From Mansonella perstans (lineage: Eukaryota; Nematoda; Chromadorea; Rhabditida; Onchocercidae): a stretch of 64,000 nt of DNA. The stretch spans positions 57,410-121,409 of the forward strand of contig JBAMDO010000170.1 in the NCBI GenBank assembly GCA_037074765.1. Direction: 5' to 3'. Made by a program: the position numbers and the translations under genes. Below, one piece after another: positions 24,406-41,500 of this stretch; within the stretch, counting starts at the first letter, position 1; every line of letters begins with the position of its first letter. The notes beneath the pieces were generated by a model. The model had not been told where the DNA came from and searched no databases. It worked only from the letters and a program-made list of their open reading frames with translations.

Positions 24406-27172
24406 GTGCCTTTTCCAACAAACATTTTTTTATTTGATCACAAAATTTGCATTTAAAAACAAAAAATTTCTTATCATAACCACGGGATCAAATCGTCCCT
24501 ATAATATTTTTATTCGCGTTATGATTTATTGTTTCGCCTATTATTTCCAGTCACTAAGCCATTTTAAATCATTATTTATTCATTTCATCTTGCTACTGCT
24601 ATCCACCGTCTATTATAGTGACGAGTTAATCATTTTTTTCTTTTTTTTTACTAAAGCTTTTTAAATGCATTTTAGGTCCATTCATTTGAATATAATACTG
24701 GCTGTTACACCACAAAGCAAATGAATCAACATATTCCGTTCAGAATAATTCATAATTCTTCCGGACTATCATAATGCACACATTTTTTGAGACTTATTTC
24801 ATAAACTAATTGCGATCAAAAAGCGGTAGTTGAATCGCATGTAACTATGAGTTCAATAGTTACAAGATGAAGAAACCACATGCAACCTTTTCGTTGTATA
24901 CATCAACTCCTACTAAGAAACCTGTATGGAAATCTCAACTTTACCACGATTATCATTTCTTGAATAATACTACTTACTCTCCCCTCCCAACTCTTGATCA
25001 GTGCCAAAATAAGACCGGTCTCCGAAACTTCCAATCCAAAACTGACAATAATTAAAAGTACGAATTGAGAGTTTGCTGATTTCTTTGTTGCTGTATCATC
25101 ATGGGATGACATGTCCCAAATAAATATTGATTTGAAAGCTTTATCTTTAACAAATATGTACAGTCACAAGAACTACACAGTAAGACGACGCATACTGCAA
25201 CAATGGAAACAAATTTATGTATTCTCATTTATAAACAGATAAAATGAATAAAAGATACCATAAAAACTAGACATAGTATTATCTCAGCCAATACCATAGT
25301 GAATTTAATATCCTGGATATGTTTAAATATTTCAAATTTGTATAATCATTATTGTAAACGACACAAATAGTCGGAAAACACTTTATGTCTAACAAACTTC
25401 CACTATTTTATTAACAACAAATGATACGATAAGTAGGCTGAAGACGCATCCCCACGTCTTTTTTGTCAATTTCAATTTGCTTAACCTCCCTTTGAAAATA
25501 CAAATCCAATAAGATGTCTCAATGTATTAAGCTGTCTCAATCTAGACAGCGAAATATCCTTAATCAAAATTTAATGAAATGCTAACCAAAAGCTGTTCAA
25601 TTCGCCAATTCTGCTGCTATAGTAATATGTAATCCTGTTAAAATGTACTGTTAATACATATTGCAAAAATATTAAAAAAAATTAGGTCAATGGCATATAA
25701 GGCTTAATCTGAGTTCTGATTTCTCTATAGTAGATCACCTCACTGCATTGTTCTATTTACCTTTTAGGAATAATCTAGGATTTTATACACAGTATGAACA
25801 AAAAGACGATCGGTTTTTTCCTTCTCCTCCGGGAATTGGGGAACGTATTTGTATTTGTTCACATTATAGCCAAGTTATACATAATTTTTTTACAGGAAAT
25901 CATAGAAAATCAGTCGTTTAACATCATGTATGACAGAAAAAGAAATCAAAGTATTATACAGCAATGAGCATACACTCAGTTTTTTCCAAATAGAATCAAT
26001 CCTTTGAAATTTTTTACAACAAAAAAAAAAAAACTATCATTTCATCCCTTGAATAACTGGCATACTTTCCATAACGAGTAAATTACAAAGAAGGCGCAAA
26101 ACACGCATTACCAAATGTAAGCAACTAATTGTATAGTCATGAGATTTTATCACTTCTGACATTGGGAAATGAAATAAACGCTGATTAATATCAACAAAAG
26201 TTCCTAAGAAGTTTCCTTTTTTTTCGAAAACCTGTAATTAAAGTAATAATTTTTAGTTTAAATCAATTGCACAAATTCTGTGAGCAAAATTAATGTTGCT
26301 AAAGGTTTCCTTCTACGTCAGCGATACCTGCGGAAAGATTTTTTTATGATAGAGATCAACTTTAATCCACACAATCCAAACTTATTTACAAGTAAATAGC
26401 TAACTGAGCGCTTAAGAAGTTCACAAAGGAAAAAAATGTCGCTCTTTATTTAACCGTATTCTGAGAGAGAGATATGCTCAAAGAGCCCGAAAACTTTACC
26501 ATAGTAACTATACAGAGTATTAAACGATAAGCTACAGGAAGTTAAACCAACAGAAAAAACAGGAAAAACTTTATAGTGTGAAATAAAATCATACTTTCCA
26601 TTACTTGTTAAAAAATTTCCGTTATTATTTTTCTGGAGCTGAAGAAGTCTTCAATATTTGCTTCCCGTTTTGTAAAAATGCAAGACAAGACACAATTGCC
26701 TTTTTTCATAAATATAAGTCATACTTATTTGGATACATGAGAAAATACCTTGAAATCTTATACGTACTTCTTAATTACCAAAAAGGCACAAAAGGCAAAT
26801 GTACTTAATACTTTCATCTGTCACACGAAATAGCCAAAAAACTTTCATGAACAAAAATATGAGCCAAATGAAAATCGGTCTAACAGAATAAATTTACATT
26901 TACAACAAAGAGATACGAACTCCAAAATTAGACGGAAAGAGGAGGGAAATGTAAAACTCATATGCGATTAACAAAATATACAGAGAGTAATATATTAACA
27001 TATGGGAAAATTGAAAGTTAACCGTAAGTAATTTCTAATAACAGTTCTTATTGTGCAGTATATGTTATGCAGTGAACAAATGTTACAGTTCTAATTTTCA
27101 TTTCTTTCTCTTTCCTTTTTTTGTGAATTTTTTTTTCTTTTTTTTAAATCAAATAGAAGAGTGTGTTATTAT
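24406..27172. other. Gene-free stretch
   Basis: Apart from the possible hydrophobic exon at 24551-24663, I see no exon here. The frames at 24867-25112 overlap on both strands and lack splice context. Confidence 0.4.
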
Positions 27173-29692
<2,520 letters not shown>

Positions 29693-29979
29693 TTTGGTTC
29701 ACTCCCTGAGAATTTATTTTCAAAATTGATAAATGATATAAACCAAACAAATTTTTTATGGACACGTATCTACGTTTACAAACGCATGAAACTATACAAA
29801 ACGCTCTCATTATAACTGGCATACTTCATCTTCCATCGAGGAGTTCGTAGAACTAAAAAATGAACCTCGCACATCTTCGAAAGCATGTCGTACAGGAAAA
29901 TCGTTATACTACCAAAACGCTTGATTTCTGAAACTTACAAAATCTGGCATGTGGAACGTGTACAGTGGCACGTTAAAAA

Positions 29980-32900
29980 TGATCCAGTTTATCTGTAGGA
30001 CCGTTAATTTACCGCATCTCCTGCAACTAACAGCGGACTATCCTCCTCTACTGCATAACAAACTAGCACTTTGACAGTCATCGGTGCTGTGTCTTGTCCG
30101 AGAAACTCTTTATCTTTCTAAGATGAAAAATTGTTCTTGTTAAACGAAAATCAGTATCTAAACGGTGAAATTGTAAAACCTCTCATTGAAGCCTTCTAGG
30201 AGATAAGTGTCAATAGATATAATCAAGAGTTACTTTCATTACATATAGTTAGATCAGTGAAGGTGATGAAGATAAAAAAAAAGTGATTAAGTCTACTATA
30301 AACCAACAAAGGTGGAAATTCAAAAAATATCAAGAATTATTATTAGTACAACTTTATATTTATGGCCAGTCAGATAATATCTATAGCAAGTCATTGTGTA
30401 TAAGCTTTAATAAAGAAAAACTGTACAGAAAGTGTAAAGGTGCTCAACAATGGGCTGCTATCACGCAATTTCTAGACCACTTATTATTTAAGAGTAATAA
30501 TTTAAATATTTAACAGTTTTAGAGTTCACACCAATTATTTCAAATCGATTTGAATCGCAAAAAAGATAAAATTTCAATCTTTCATAAAATGAAAGAAGCA
30601 CATCAATTACTTTCATTTCCCTAATGGCAAGCGATTTGCAACTACGGTCGAAACTAAGCTAATAAGTTTAAAAAAAAAATATTTAGAAAATCTGAAAGGG
30701 AAAATTCCGAATATCAGAATGAACATCAAGTATCTAACCTAACACGACCTCTTCCAGCTTGTCTAAAGCTCTTATTTCATTTCTCATTCCACAAATACAT
30801 GTGAAAAAATTTGGTCATTCAAAAATTGCAGATACTCGACGTCGAAGGATTTTCAAACAAGGTTCGACGGTTGCTTCAGCTAATTCTAATTTAGTCATGA
30901 AGAAACTTTCCGGCATTGCTGTTTGACCATTACTTTGAATGAAAAGTAAAAAATTAATGTCGAAAATGAAAAGTTGCTTAGGTTAAAGCCGCAACTCTCC
31001 ACTCCATGTGTAAAGAGAGGTGAATCCATGATGCCGACAACATTTTCATACTTTTAACGGCAAAAACTCTCGTTGAGAAACAATAATATATGATGTCTTT
31101 GAAGCAATCTCATTGCCATCAGAAAATAGATCTAATGACTCCTAAACAATTCGAGCATCTTCAGAAAAGTAAAACTAAAAATTTGTTCATTACTAAATAT
31201 CGGAATTCCTAATCTCTAGCTCTTTTCGGAGTAAACAGGCTAAATCTGCCTTCTTCAAAAAGGTTAATCACATGGGTAGCATCAAAATCGTTTGCGCTTT
31301 CAGACATTTTCCTAAGATAACGGAGAGACTTTTATTAGTAGAAGCTTCTTCTTTCTTTTTAAAGCTAACTAAAGAAGCGCAGTTAAATGGGACTGAATTT
31401 TTCCTCTTTCCTTTAATTTGAGAACTTTATTGATGATTTTTTTATTGGTAGGAAAGAAAAAGAAATGAAAGTGAGAAGGAGAAAGAAACCATCAATTGAT
31501 GAAGAGGCATTTAAGAAAAAGCAAAGGAAGCTCTTCAAGTTGCACTTTTTAAGCAAAGCAAAGGACTTCTTCCTTCACTGGCGCTCACTCACATTACTTT
31601 TACCACTTTACCACTGCGTTCTGTAACTTTTAGCATGTTTATTTCAGCGTAATTTCTCAAACTATTTCACAAGTGATTCAACACTGCACACTTTTTTAAA
31701 ATGTGCATACAAACACATACATACACATACACACATACAAAACACACATGACACGTGTAATGCTATGTGGGTCTAATGGCGAAGTATTGCGATCACTTCT
31801 AGCTTATAAGATCTGAAAATCTGCCTACCAAAAAAATTTGCCCATAAATTCACTTACTTGTTCCTTTCTTGTAGAAAATCTGCTGCAATTTAAATTAACC
31901 GCAAAATTTCCCCACCATCCCTCTCATAAATTGTAGAAACAATCAGGCTACCAATGCCAAAGTATAGGATAGATGAAGAAACTAATGCAAGTATAATTCA
32001 AATAAATCGTAAATTGGTCTCGGCTCTCGTTTTGCTTCTTACTCAAATATCCCACACTGCTACGAAATGAGTGGATTGGTTAAGGTAATAATTTCCTCCA
32101 GCTATATTTTGGAAAAATTGCAGTTTTCGGGAAACTAATATTCCATAAAAATTTTTAATGAAAGAAAGAAGGGATCTTTTAGTTCTGATGGAATAAATAT
32201 GAAAAGACCGAGAAAAGCAAATTAACAACAAATGTACTTTGAGCATTCCGGGCAAATAAATGATTTTTTCCAACTTCCGGCTCAGATGGCGTCAATTGGA
32301 ACAGTTTCATGCTGACAGCCAGTTTCTATGTCCTCCGAATAGAACTAATATAAATAACAGCTGGAATGCTAGAAAACATCAGGTTGATTTTAACTGTTTT
32401 TTACGACACTCAATTTTTTTTCAATTCAATTCATTTCAACTTAATTTCATACAGTAATTATATATATATATATGCAGTCTAAACTCAAAATGTTAACGTA
32501 ATCAGCTGTTCCATATCTTTATAATAAGTCTTCCATCTGCCTCCATTTCCTTATCAGCCATTCCTTTTTCTCATATCAGCACAAAGGAAGCATGAAACAG
32601 ACCAATGTGTACGGGGTCTGGATACTTAATAAAGCAACAGATCAGATCAATTATGATCCTCACACTCAATTAGGGATTGTAGATAACGTCACAGATTGAT
32701 TTTATGGAAGCTTTCTATTTTAACCAGTTAGCTGTGGTAACCTCCGAACAAGAACTGTAATGTTTAGAAAGCGAAAACCAATCAATCGAATTAGTCAATT
32801 TTTGGCAAATACCGGAGGGTTAAGATTGGTCCCCAATGATCATATCATTTACTGTTAAGAGTCTGCACTCTGGAATTATGCCAGCTTTTTTGTGCAGTAA

Positions 32901-35715
32901 TCATTTTAAATTTTGAAACCATAGCTGCTATTCAAGAGAAATATTTTACGAAGCAATTAGAAAGTTGACACAATCTACACTGTACCATTTTTCCTTTCCA
33001 AGACAAGTTATGGAAGGATGAAAATATGTAAATAAAAAAACAAATAAAAATAATAACAAATTTCAATGAAACGATGTCCTGATCAAACGGGAAGTCACAG
33101 AGCAATGAGTCTGAAACAAACATGAAGTAGATTCGGTCAAAAAAACTTACGTTCATAAAAGAAAACAGATCAGCAGACATTAGGAGGGAAGGTAAGTTTG
33201 AGCAAAAAAACGATATGATATAACAATTCGAGGAAACATTGGCACAACCGCCCCTACACACAGTTGATAGATATTCACTATTCATTGGTTACGCCAACGA
33301 TTATTTCCTGACCTAAAGGGTCATGACATATGACCATCATTGATTGCACACAGTTTTCTAGCACGACGAGGCAAAAGAAACAATTGCTTACAATGCAAAG
33401 ATTATTTTATAGAGAGTTTGTTACCTATTCTGGAATACTTCGGTTCCACCGCATTGAATCTCACTGCTGTTAATTTGTTAGTCTTTGCAGTGCTTGGGCA
33501 GTTGATCGCTTTATCATCAAACGTGAATAACGCCGATGAAGTTACTTCTCGAATGACTTTCTTATCATTCTATTCTTGTAATGTCGATTCTTTCATTTTC
33601 GATTCTTTCCGTCATTCAGCATTTTGTCTCCTTCCCCTATCCCCGAACTGTTTAGATTCAGGTCAGAATAAAGGCCGCGTCCATTTCCCCTATCGGTTTT
33701 AGGTAAAATATATATATCAAATTAGGTAAAATATTTCAATTTCATCGCGTGCACCTATGTAATCAAGCAGGGAACTCAGCAACGGTATCAATTTTGAAGT
33801 TTCAGCATACTTCCAATCACTGTTACACTGTTAAATTGTTTCTTTTCCCATATATTTAAGGTAGTCCAAAGCTTTAATTCCAAGAAAATTTAAGTTTGCA
33901 AAAACATCGTTCTTCGTAGATCACATGCAAAAGATATGTACAGTGAATTTTTTCTGAGGAAGGGATAGCACAATTCATTCCCTTCCATATTCTCTTTAAG
34001 CGGAATAGAATTACTGCAATGAAAAAAAAGAAATGAAGGATTATAAGAATGAATGATGAGTCTGATTCATACACCGATAAGTCGATGGTTTGAAGATAGA
34101 GCGATAAGAAGTTAAAGACAACAAAAAATCCATTCTTTTCCAATGTATTATTATTCCACATCTTTTTCTTGAGTAAGTCGTAAAGAAAATAAAAATTGTT
34201 AGCTTTATAGTAATTAATTCAGTGACTGCCGAATTGTCTCACTAATGAAGAAAATTGGCAAATCACTGCACCACTTACTTTATTAATGATTTAATTTTCG
34301 AACTGAAACAAAATTGTTTAGAAAAATTCTGTCAGGAAAACATTCAGACTGGTAAACTCGGCGGACTCAACCATTTCTTTTATTTGAACTTCTGCTTTGT
34401 CTTCAGTTTTAAATTTATTTAAATTGGAGTTAGGAGCTTGGGATTCATTACAATTGAAGATAGAATTTATCGTATTTGCCAAATCTGAAATCCAAAAATG
34501 TGTTGCTGTTCATTGAAATTCTAGTATTGCAACTAACACTCTAACAGCAATTCTAAATGAAGTGAATGGTACAAGAATATTATTATCCAGACAAACTGTG
34601 GAAGAAAATATATCGAGTAGAAGCAAAACAAATTTACAGTTCCTCAAAGGCACTCGAAGGACATTACATTGCGCACTGTAGACTTTGATTCAGCTTTTAT
34701 TAGACTAATGCAGCTATCAAAAGCTAAAGACTTTGAGATCAGAAATTAGGATAAATGGAAGGACCTCCTGCGTACAATGAAAAAGAGCGTTCTCAAAATG
34801 CATCAGAATGATATAAAGTTGGTGCTACAACGTAAGAGAGAATGGTAGTAATTAAATTTAAAAAGAAAAAAAAAATATGAAACTTAAATATGCTGATGGT
34901 AGAAATAAGTAGATGACGATATTTATATTAAATGAAGCAGTTCGGAAAACGTCATTTAGATTCGCTATTTAGAGACGGATTTTGAAATGACATAATAGAA
35001 GGAAAAAATCGAAACTTAAGCCACAACTAACAAAATTACTGAAATTGGTGTGTTTTGATGTGAATTGTGGAAACAAAGTATTCGTAACTAATTAAGAAAT
35101 GCCATATTTACATTCTAAAATAAAAATTAGCGCAATAATTGGTTGCAATAAAAAATTGGTCACAAATCTGGAATAATTAAAGTACGTTAAGTTTAACCTT
35201 ACTTTCATTTTCAAATCTAAAACATATTTTGGAACCATATAACTCGATGTTCGCTGCTTAGAAACACATAACTTAACAAAAGCAGCATCCTTTGCTGTCA
35301 AAATAACGTAAATGCAACGAAAAAAGTGCTGTAGCTGGAATTCGCGCTCAGAAGGCTTAGGAATGATTTCTGATAAAATGACTTCAAAGTTATCGTTTGG
35401 CTGCTGGTGTTATATTATGCTCTGGCGCATTTTTTTCCACTTCATTGTTAATTATATTCTAGACATTTAGAATGTCCTCGAACAACAAAAATTAAACACC
35501 ACTTACTTTGATTCAAACATTAATCAATAATGCTACATTTTCATGTAACAACATAACTTACGTCAAAAAACAATTACACCTGGATAATCGCTCCGAGTCG
35601 CATAAACTGTGATTGCTTAGTGCTATTCTAAGTGAAGTACTTATGAGATCAAGCGTAAATGAAGATAAAGTATCTTAACCAGGTTTAATTAATTTTTTCA
35701 AAAAATTTTAAAAAT
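29980..35715. other. Gene-poor stretch with a few dubious open frames
   Basis: No exon chain can be supported. The longest frame (33340-33702, plus, 120 codons from a TTG) lacks motifs and flanking splice sites. Minus-strand pieces at 35200-35300 (KDAAFVKLCVSKQRTSSYM, flanked by a TTGACAG acceptor and a GTAAGG donor) and 33898-34012 (ending MFLQT) look exon-like, but I could not connect them. Microsatellites: ACACAT-type at about 31708-31753 and (TA)n at about 32460-32473. Confidence 0.35.
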
Positions 35716-35892
35716 TCACGATTTTCTGGACGTTTGTTGCACTTTTAGCATAGTTGAAACGCTCATCGCTCTAATCACTGCAGTAGATGCAGAGCGGAAC
35801 TTTCCAAACATTATCAAAATAGAACAGAATGCTAAAAACAGTAAGTACATCAAAACGAGAAACGAAGCGCAGCTCACCCAAATAATTTCAAT
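35716..35892 (-). CDS. Possible terminal exon with one membrane segment
   Basis: After a GCTCAG acceptor at about 35893 the minus strand reads KIEIIWVSCASFLVLMYLL, FLAFCSILIMFGKF, then a basic Ser/Thr-rich tail ending QQTSRKS and TGA at 35716. One strong hydrophobic helix followed by a positively charged end suggests a membrane protein with a cytosolic C-terminus. No upstream exon was identified, so the gene is unknown. Confidence 0.3.
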   Translation of the reverse strand: MEIIWVSCASFLVLMYLLFLAFCSILIMFGKFRSASTAVIRAMSVSTMLKVQQTSRKS

Positions 35893-37767
35893 TTTGACTG
35901 AGCGGTCGTGGACCACTCATGAAGAAATACACAGCAGCTCTGTTAGTTTCTAAAAATTATGAGATAAGGAAAGGGAATTCAAAGATTCAACCAGAAATGA
36001 ATTTGAATGACAAAATTGAATCATATATATTAAGCCATAAAATTTACAGGGACAACATACGGCCAGAAAGCATAGTGGATAATAGCAGTAGCCCATGAAT
36101 GTTTATAAACATGTGCGCATAGCCAAAACCAAGCTTACTTTTATTTTACCTGCGGCTCGTGACATCAATAATATTATTAAGAACACTAAATCAATTCATT
36201 TAATGGCTCACCAATTTATGCTTCAAAGAAATAAAAATGTTGCCGACAAAAAAAGCAACTTCACAATGCTTTATTTTTCTTTATTAGATAATTACTATTC
36301 GAAGCATTATCACCTGCTGTAAATTCTGGAGATTCAGAAACCCAACAAGTCTAATCCTCCAAATGATCTTAATTACTATTTGTTTCTTTAAAGAGTGTTC
36401 GGCAGAGAAGCCACAATTATTGGCTGTCTATGAGCCTATGCGCCTATGAGCAAAAAATAATAGCAATATATATCGTTAATATAATTAATACCAAATAACT
36501 GGCAATAAATAATTAACAACATAATAATTAGTGCTTACCATTATTATTAATAGTCAAGTAACAATAGCAACAATCAGTAAGAAATATTTATTAATAAATG
36601 ATAATAGTGATAATAAAAAAACAGTGATAATTTAATGAGACATTATTAATATATTAATATCAAGTAGAAAAAAGCACAATGACAAGGCTATTGATAACGG
36701 AGGCAATAATAATACTAGACTTTATCACTAAAGTTATGATAAAGAACTTGAAGACAACTAATTCAATGGTATTCATCCTTGATAGCAACGATGATGATGA
36801 TGATATGTGTGTGTATAAGGATGTAGTAGTGGTTACCAACCGGTGGTCCGCGGACCAAAATATGGTCGGCGAAGGCGGCGTAGAAAACAAGCACAGATTG
36901 TTTTTCTTTTTAATTAATACGTTAAAAGTTCCAATTCGAGTCTACTTTTAAATTAAAAGAATGCATTATTTTGAACTTTATGGTTTCTTTTAAAAATAAA
37001 AGAGCTAAAATGGCGAGGCAAAAAATTTGATGGAAAAAAATCATGCAGCATGAGTTACAAAATTTTAGTAATAGTAAAGCAAAACAGTAGAATGAAGGCA
37101 GATCACAACTTAACATATGAAACATCATATCAGCCAGTTAAAAAAATATGAAATCGAAAAGCCTTCTTTGATTTCGGAAGAAAGAAAAAGAGAAGCTGGT
37201 AAGGAAGAAAAGAAATTGATAGCAATTACGGAACGATTGTCAAAGTGGCACCTCGCTCAATAACAAAAAGTGCATTTCAATGAATGATATGATGCTGCTT
37301 CTATTGCAGACACCGTTATCATCCACGGAAATCTTTCGGGATTGTTCTAACTAAGGGATTCTCCACCATTACGACAAGCCTAAAAGATAATGAAGAGATG
37401 AAAAGAAATCCGGAAAGATTTCGATAGATGGAAGATAAATGAATCCGGAAAGGAAGTTCAAAAGCCGCGTTTACATACTGCCTACTACTTTTTGTTTCTT
37501 TCTTCCCTTACCGCCTTAAACAACAACAACACATGGCAGCAATCATCGAATGTCTTTCATTCATTCTTATGCTTACACTTTCGTTACCGCGTTCCTGATT
37601 CCTGAATTTTATTCCATTTCAGTCTTCTTTGTTCTTTTTTCCATTTTTAAATTTCGCATTTCGTCTCATCACTTAACAGGCGCACTCTCTCTTTTTCTTC
37701 ACTCTCGGAAGAAGTAACATTCATCGTCATTATCATCAGGTTCACTCGGTTCCAATGAATTGGGTTG
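35893..37767. other. Gene-free stretch
   Basis: AT-rich, including a short GAT/ATG triplet tract near 36790-36803. Overlapping frames at 36660-36951 on both strands come from that tract. Confidence 0.45.
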
Positions 37768-38493
37768 TTACCTTTCATTTTTATCTTCTACAAGTATCAA
37801 ACATCACTAATATGGCAGTGTAATAAGAAGTCATGCAAACAATATCAAGTTAAAATTAGCATTTTAAAGATGCAAGAAAATAACTCACATAAAACCTTGC
37901 GCAATCCATGCGGAAAAGAAGCAGTGTAAGAAAAAGTAATTAAACATGACATTTGCGCCAATGCTCATCACTGATGTTGGTTCAACCCACAGGAACAATT
38001 CTATAATTCAAAAATAATAGGAAATGCCTGCTACAGAAAAAGTGCAATGAATGTAATTAAAAACTATTAAGAAGAAGAGGAAACTATATTTTACCTGATA
38101 CCAATAGAGCCAATGAATTTGATAGTAAATTAATAATACTGTTCCTATGTGTTGAGGCATAAAACTAATGAGAAATCGAGAAAATACCGGAATTTCTTCA
38201 GGTAAGATAGGTCGGTAATAAAAGAGTCTCATAAAATGATGTGTAAACGGTGTCAAGATTATCTATTACCAATAAAGGCCAATTATCAGAAGGACAAAGC
38301 ACAAACAGTTGAACACAGCGAATGTTTCTGGATGAGTGCTTAACAGATATTTCATTTCGATATTTCTACAGCTTGTCCGATACTTACACTTGCTTCCACT
38401 AAACTTCTCGAAAAAAATTTTAGAGGATAATCGTTTGAGTAATCGTTGTTTTTCGTATTGAAAAAGATCACAATTAATTATTTCAGGTTCCAC
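37768..38493 (-). CDS. Probable multi-pass membrane protein, gene model incomplete
   Basis: Minus-strand segments in order: 38274-38493 (KYLLSTHPETFAVFNCLC, then FVLLIIGLYW); 38090-38236 (RPILPEEIPVFSRFLISF, then IGTVLLIYYQIHWLYWYQ); 37896-38000 (FLWVEPTSVMSIGANVMFNY, then FFLHCFFSAWIAQ); and a last exon 37768-37787 ending EDKNER. The last junction keeps phase with GTTTTATG/CTTGTAG borders. The join between the first two pieces is unresolved: the obvious donor at 38273 would create a stop. At least three hydrophobic helices are evident. The 5' end overlaps a 41 bp tandem duplication (38471-38549). I do not recognise the family. Confidence 0.4.
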
Positions 38494-38549
38494 TTCTCAA
38501 AAATGTCAGCACAATTAATTATTTCAGGTTCCATTTTTCAAAAATTCCA
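38471..38549. repeat. 41 bp tandem duplication
   Basis: Two adjacent copies of a 41 bp unit that begins CAATTAATTATTTCAGGTTC, the second slightly diverged. It lies at the 5' edge of a possible minus-strand exon and changes which frame is open. Confidence 0.85.
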
Positions 38550-41500
38550 ACTGAAAAAAGAATGGATATATTATAGTGGAACAGTGGGAATAGTTTGATA
38601 AAAAAAAAAGTCCGAAAGTAATTCACATTTAAAAACAGTTCGTTTTTCAGCAACAAAATTATCCTCCGGCAAAATTCGCCCTCATCCAGAATACATAATA
38701 GTTTAATCTGTTAATTATTTGAATAAAAATTATTTTTATGGATTTCTACGTAGAACTTTTCTTTGCAACAATAGCTCTAGAATATATCTAAAAATCAAAG
38801 TGGATTCTTTACCATATAATAAAATTTTCAACCGTATTCCTGATAATCGCGCGTAACAATAACGCAACTATCGGCTGCGGTGATTTTAAAAAAGTTTTTC
38901 AAATCTTTCTTATGAGATACCAATGACAATTAAAGTGACGACGAATATGCCGCACGGATAACAAAATATTGCTGCATTTAAATTTAAATACCATTATTTT
39001 GCCATAACACACTTTTTACACATCTTTTCCTCCATTTTTCAAAGCTTCATGCATAATTTCGAAAATAATATATAAACAATTGAAAAAGGGAGCAAATGAT
39101 TCATTAAGAAGTGTGACTGAACAAAATTAATGTATTGATGTTTTTTGTTTTGGTACTGGGTCTGGATGCAATATTAGTTTTTAGATGAAAAGCATGAATG
39201 CAGAAAAGTTACAGCGCGATGAGAGTTTGGTGCCTGATTAAACTGATTTCCGCTTTGACCTTTGGCAAGAGTTTAAAGGTTCTTACAATACAAATACAAA
39301 TCGAGAACAATGCAGTGCCACAGTAACACACAGATAGATAGAGACACACACGACTACGACTTTGCAGGACCTTTTCAAACATCAGGATCGAAATTTTGAG
39401 ACTGTGTGATTTTTTTATTTTTTTTTTTTGAACTTAAATAGCACAAAATGAAAAGTAGAAATGAAAAAATTTTAAATTACAAAACTGTATGTAAGAATAG
39501 CAAGGGTAGTTGAAGAATCATCAAGGAGTGAACGAATCATTTTGATTACCTGAATCATTTCTTTCAGGAAGTACAAAGGATTTTTTAGGAAGTGCAAAGG
39601 ACCTGTTCATTTAATATATAAACGAAAACAGAAGCAAGATGACAGACATTTTTTTTTTCTTTTTTCCCTCAACGATGATTAAAATAGAAAGTGGAAATAT
39701 GTAAATCACGATAAAAATGCTTAAAAGTAAGTGTGCTGAAATAAGAAACAGTATGTGGGAAAGTACTAATGATAACAAAATTAATGTCGCAGTCCACTTC
39801 CTCTTGTCCATTATGCCGCAGTCCATTTCCTCTTGTCCAATACTTCATCTTGCACATTGCAATAGCGATTACCTTCCACTGATAATAACATAATGCGAAT
39901 AAATCATTCGGTTTGTAAACCGTTCATTATTTGTTATTTGAAAATCAAAGATTTAGGCTCACAGAAAGGATGAGCTAAAAATACGGTACAGCTAATGATT
40001 AACCGAAACTTTTCGAAAATCTGTGATGTTTGTAAAATAGCAATATTGATTGATTTTTCTCAAGAAGCAAAATGGCCACATATTTATTGTTTGGAACAAC
40101 CAGACACATCACCCTAACAGCCTATCCATGTGGAACAAAACAAGGAATATAGATATTGTCCCCCTCTCTATGTCTCCCGCACTCCGTGCTCGCCTCTCGC
40201 AGTGTTGAATAGGAAGAAAAGTACATTCCCTGTAAACCATTCATTTGAAAGTTATCGTTCTAATTTCGCTCTCAGCTACTTCAGTTTTTTTTACCTTTCA
40301 CCTATGGAGAAACTTGTTTTCCCCTATCCATTCCTTTTCCTCCTCCCGTGACCTCTTCTTTACTAAATTTTCATATTTCCCTCTTCATCCATTTCTTGTC
40401 ACAGATAAATCCGATAATCAAGAAAATTCAAAAACTTTGCTTCTGAGTCTGCTGTATTGAAATATCAATTTAGTAAAACTATGTTAAAATTGCACGGTAC
40501 ATAATCGGCACATGTTTATCCTAAACTGAAATTGGCAAGAATATCTAGCTTTTCACATAAAGTATCAACAAAGTCGAAATGCTTCTCATTATGCCCAGTT
40601 TATTAAATGGTAATTTAATTACCATATGCTTATGCTACCATCAATTCCAGCAGTTTTTTTCTGCGGGAATACATCATGCTACCAATTTTTTCATTTGAAG
40701 TAGCAAAAGAGTTGTTCAGTTCTCGCACATTAAACCAAAGTGCTAAATGCTAAATAAAGTTAGGATGGAAACTGTAAGTCAAAATTCCATATCATGAAAC
40801 ATTTTTGACTAAATAAGTCTTTTTTTTGAAAACTTATGCTGAAATGTTAGAAAATGTATTGTTAGCAACCCGTCGCTTGCTTAATTTTCTCGCCACTTTT
40901 TATTTTGGATACTTGCTGAGTTATGAATTATGCTGGCCGTGATTTATGCCTCCAGTAGGGTCGTCCATGCCAGACAGGTATAAATTAAGGCGTCAGGCAA
41001 AGTGTGCACACATAGATAGAATGGGCTCGTTAGTCTCGTGCAACCATCCCAGGAGAAAGAAAACTCTTACTTCAAACCCGGACAGATGCAGCGTGCTCAA
41101 TAGGGTCATCCATCTAAGAGAAGGATCCCCTAACCAAAACTTATAGCTGAGGATCTTGCTATCACCGTCCAAACTTGCTAGATCATAGCAGATGAACCTC
41201 TGGAGTAATGAGTTGGGCAGCTTCTGTGCACGCCATACTTCACTTAATAAATCCACTGCGCCGGCTCAAGGATTCACTCACGACAATACCAAAATATCTG
41301 GAATTCTTGAATCTCAAATCTTCGAAATAAAGGGCATCTCATAACCGTGCAAAGTTGAAATTCCTAATTATGTCAGAAATAGTTTTCTCTTTAATGAAAA
41401 TGAAACACTTTTCTTCATTGCGCTATCTATTGCTTTTATGTAAACTTATTATTGTTTTCATTTTCACGGCTACAAAGAATCTAGATACTCTTTAGGAGCC

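Noticed and set aside
33340..33702. 120-codon plus-strand frame
   Set aside because: Starts at TTG, has no domain, no flanking splice sites and no neighbours. Not enough support.
36660..36951. Overlapping frames on both strands
   Set aside because: Both are carried by a triplet tract and by low stop density; no protein features.
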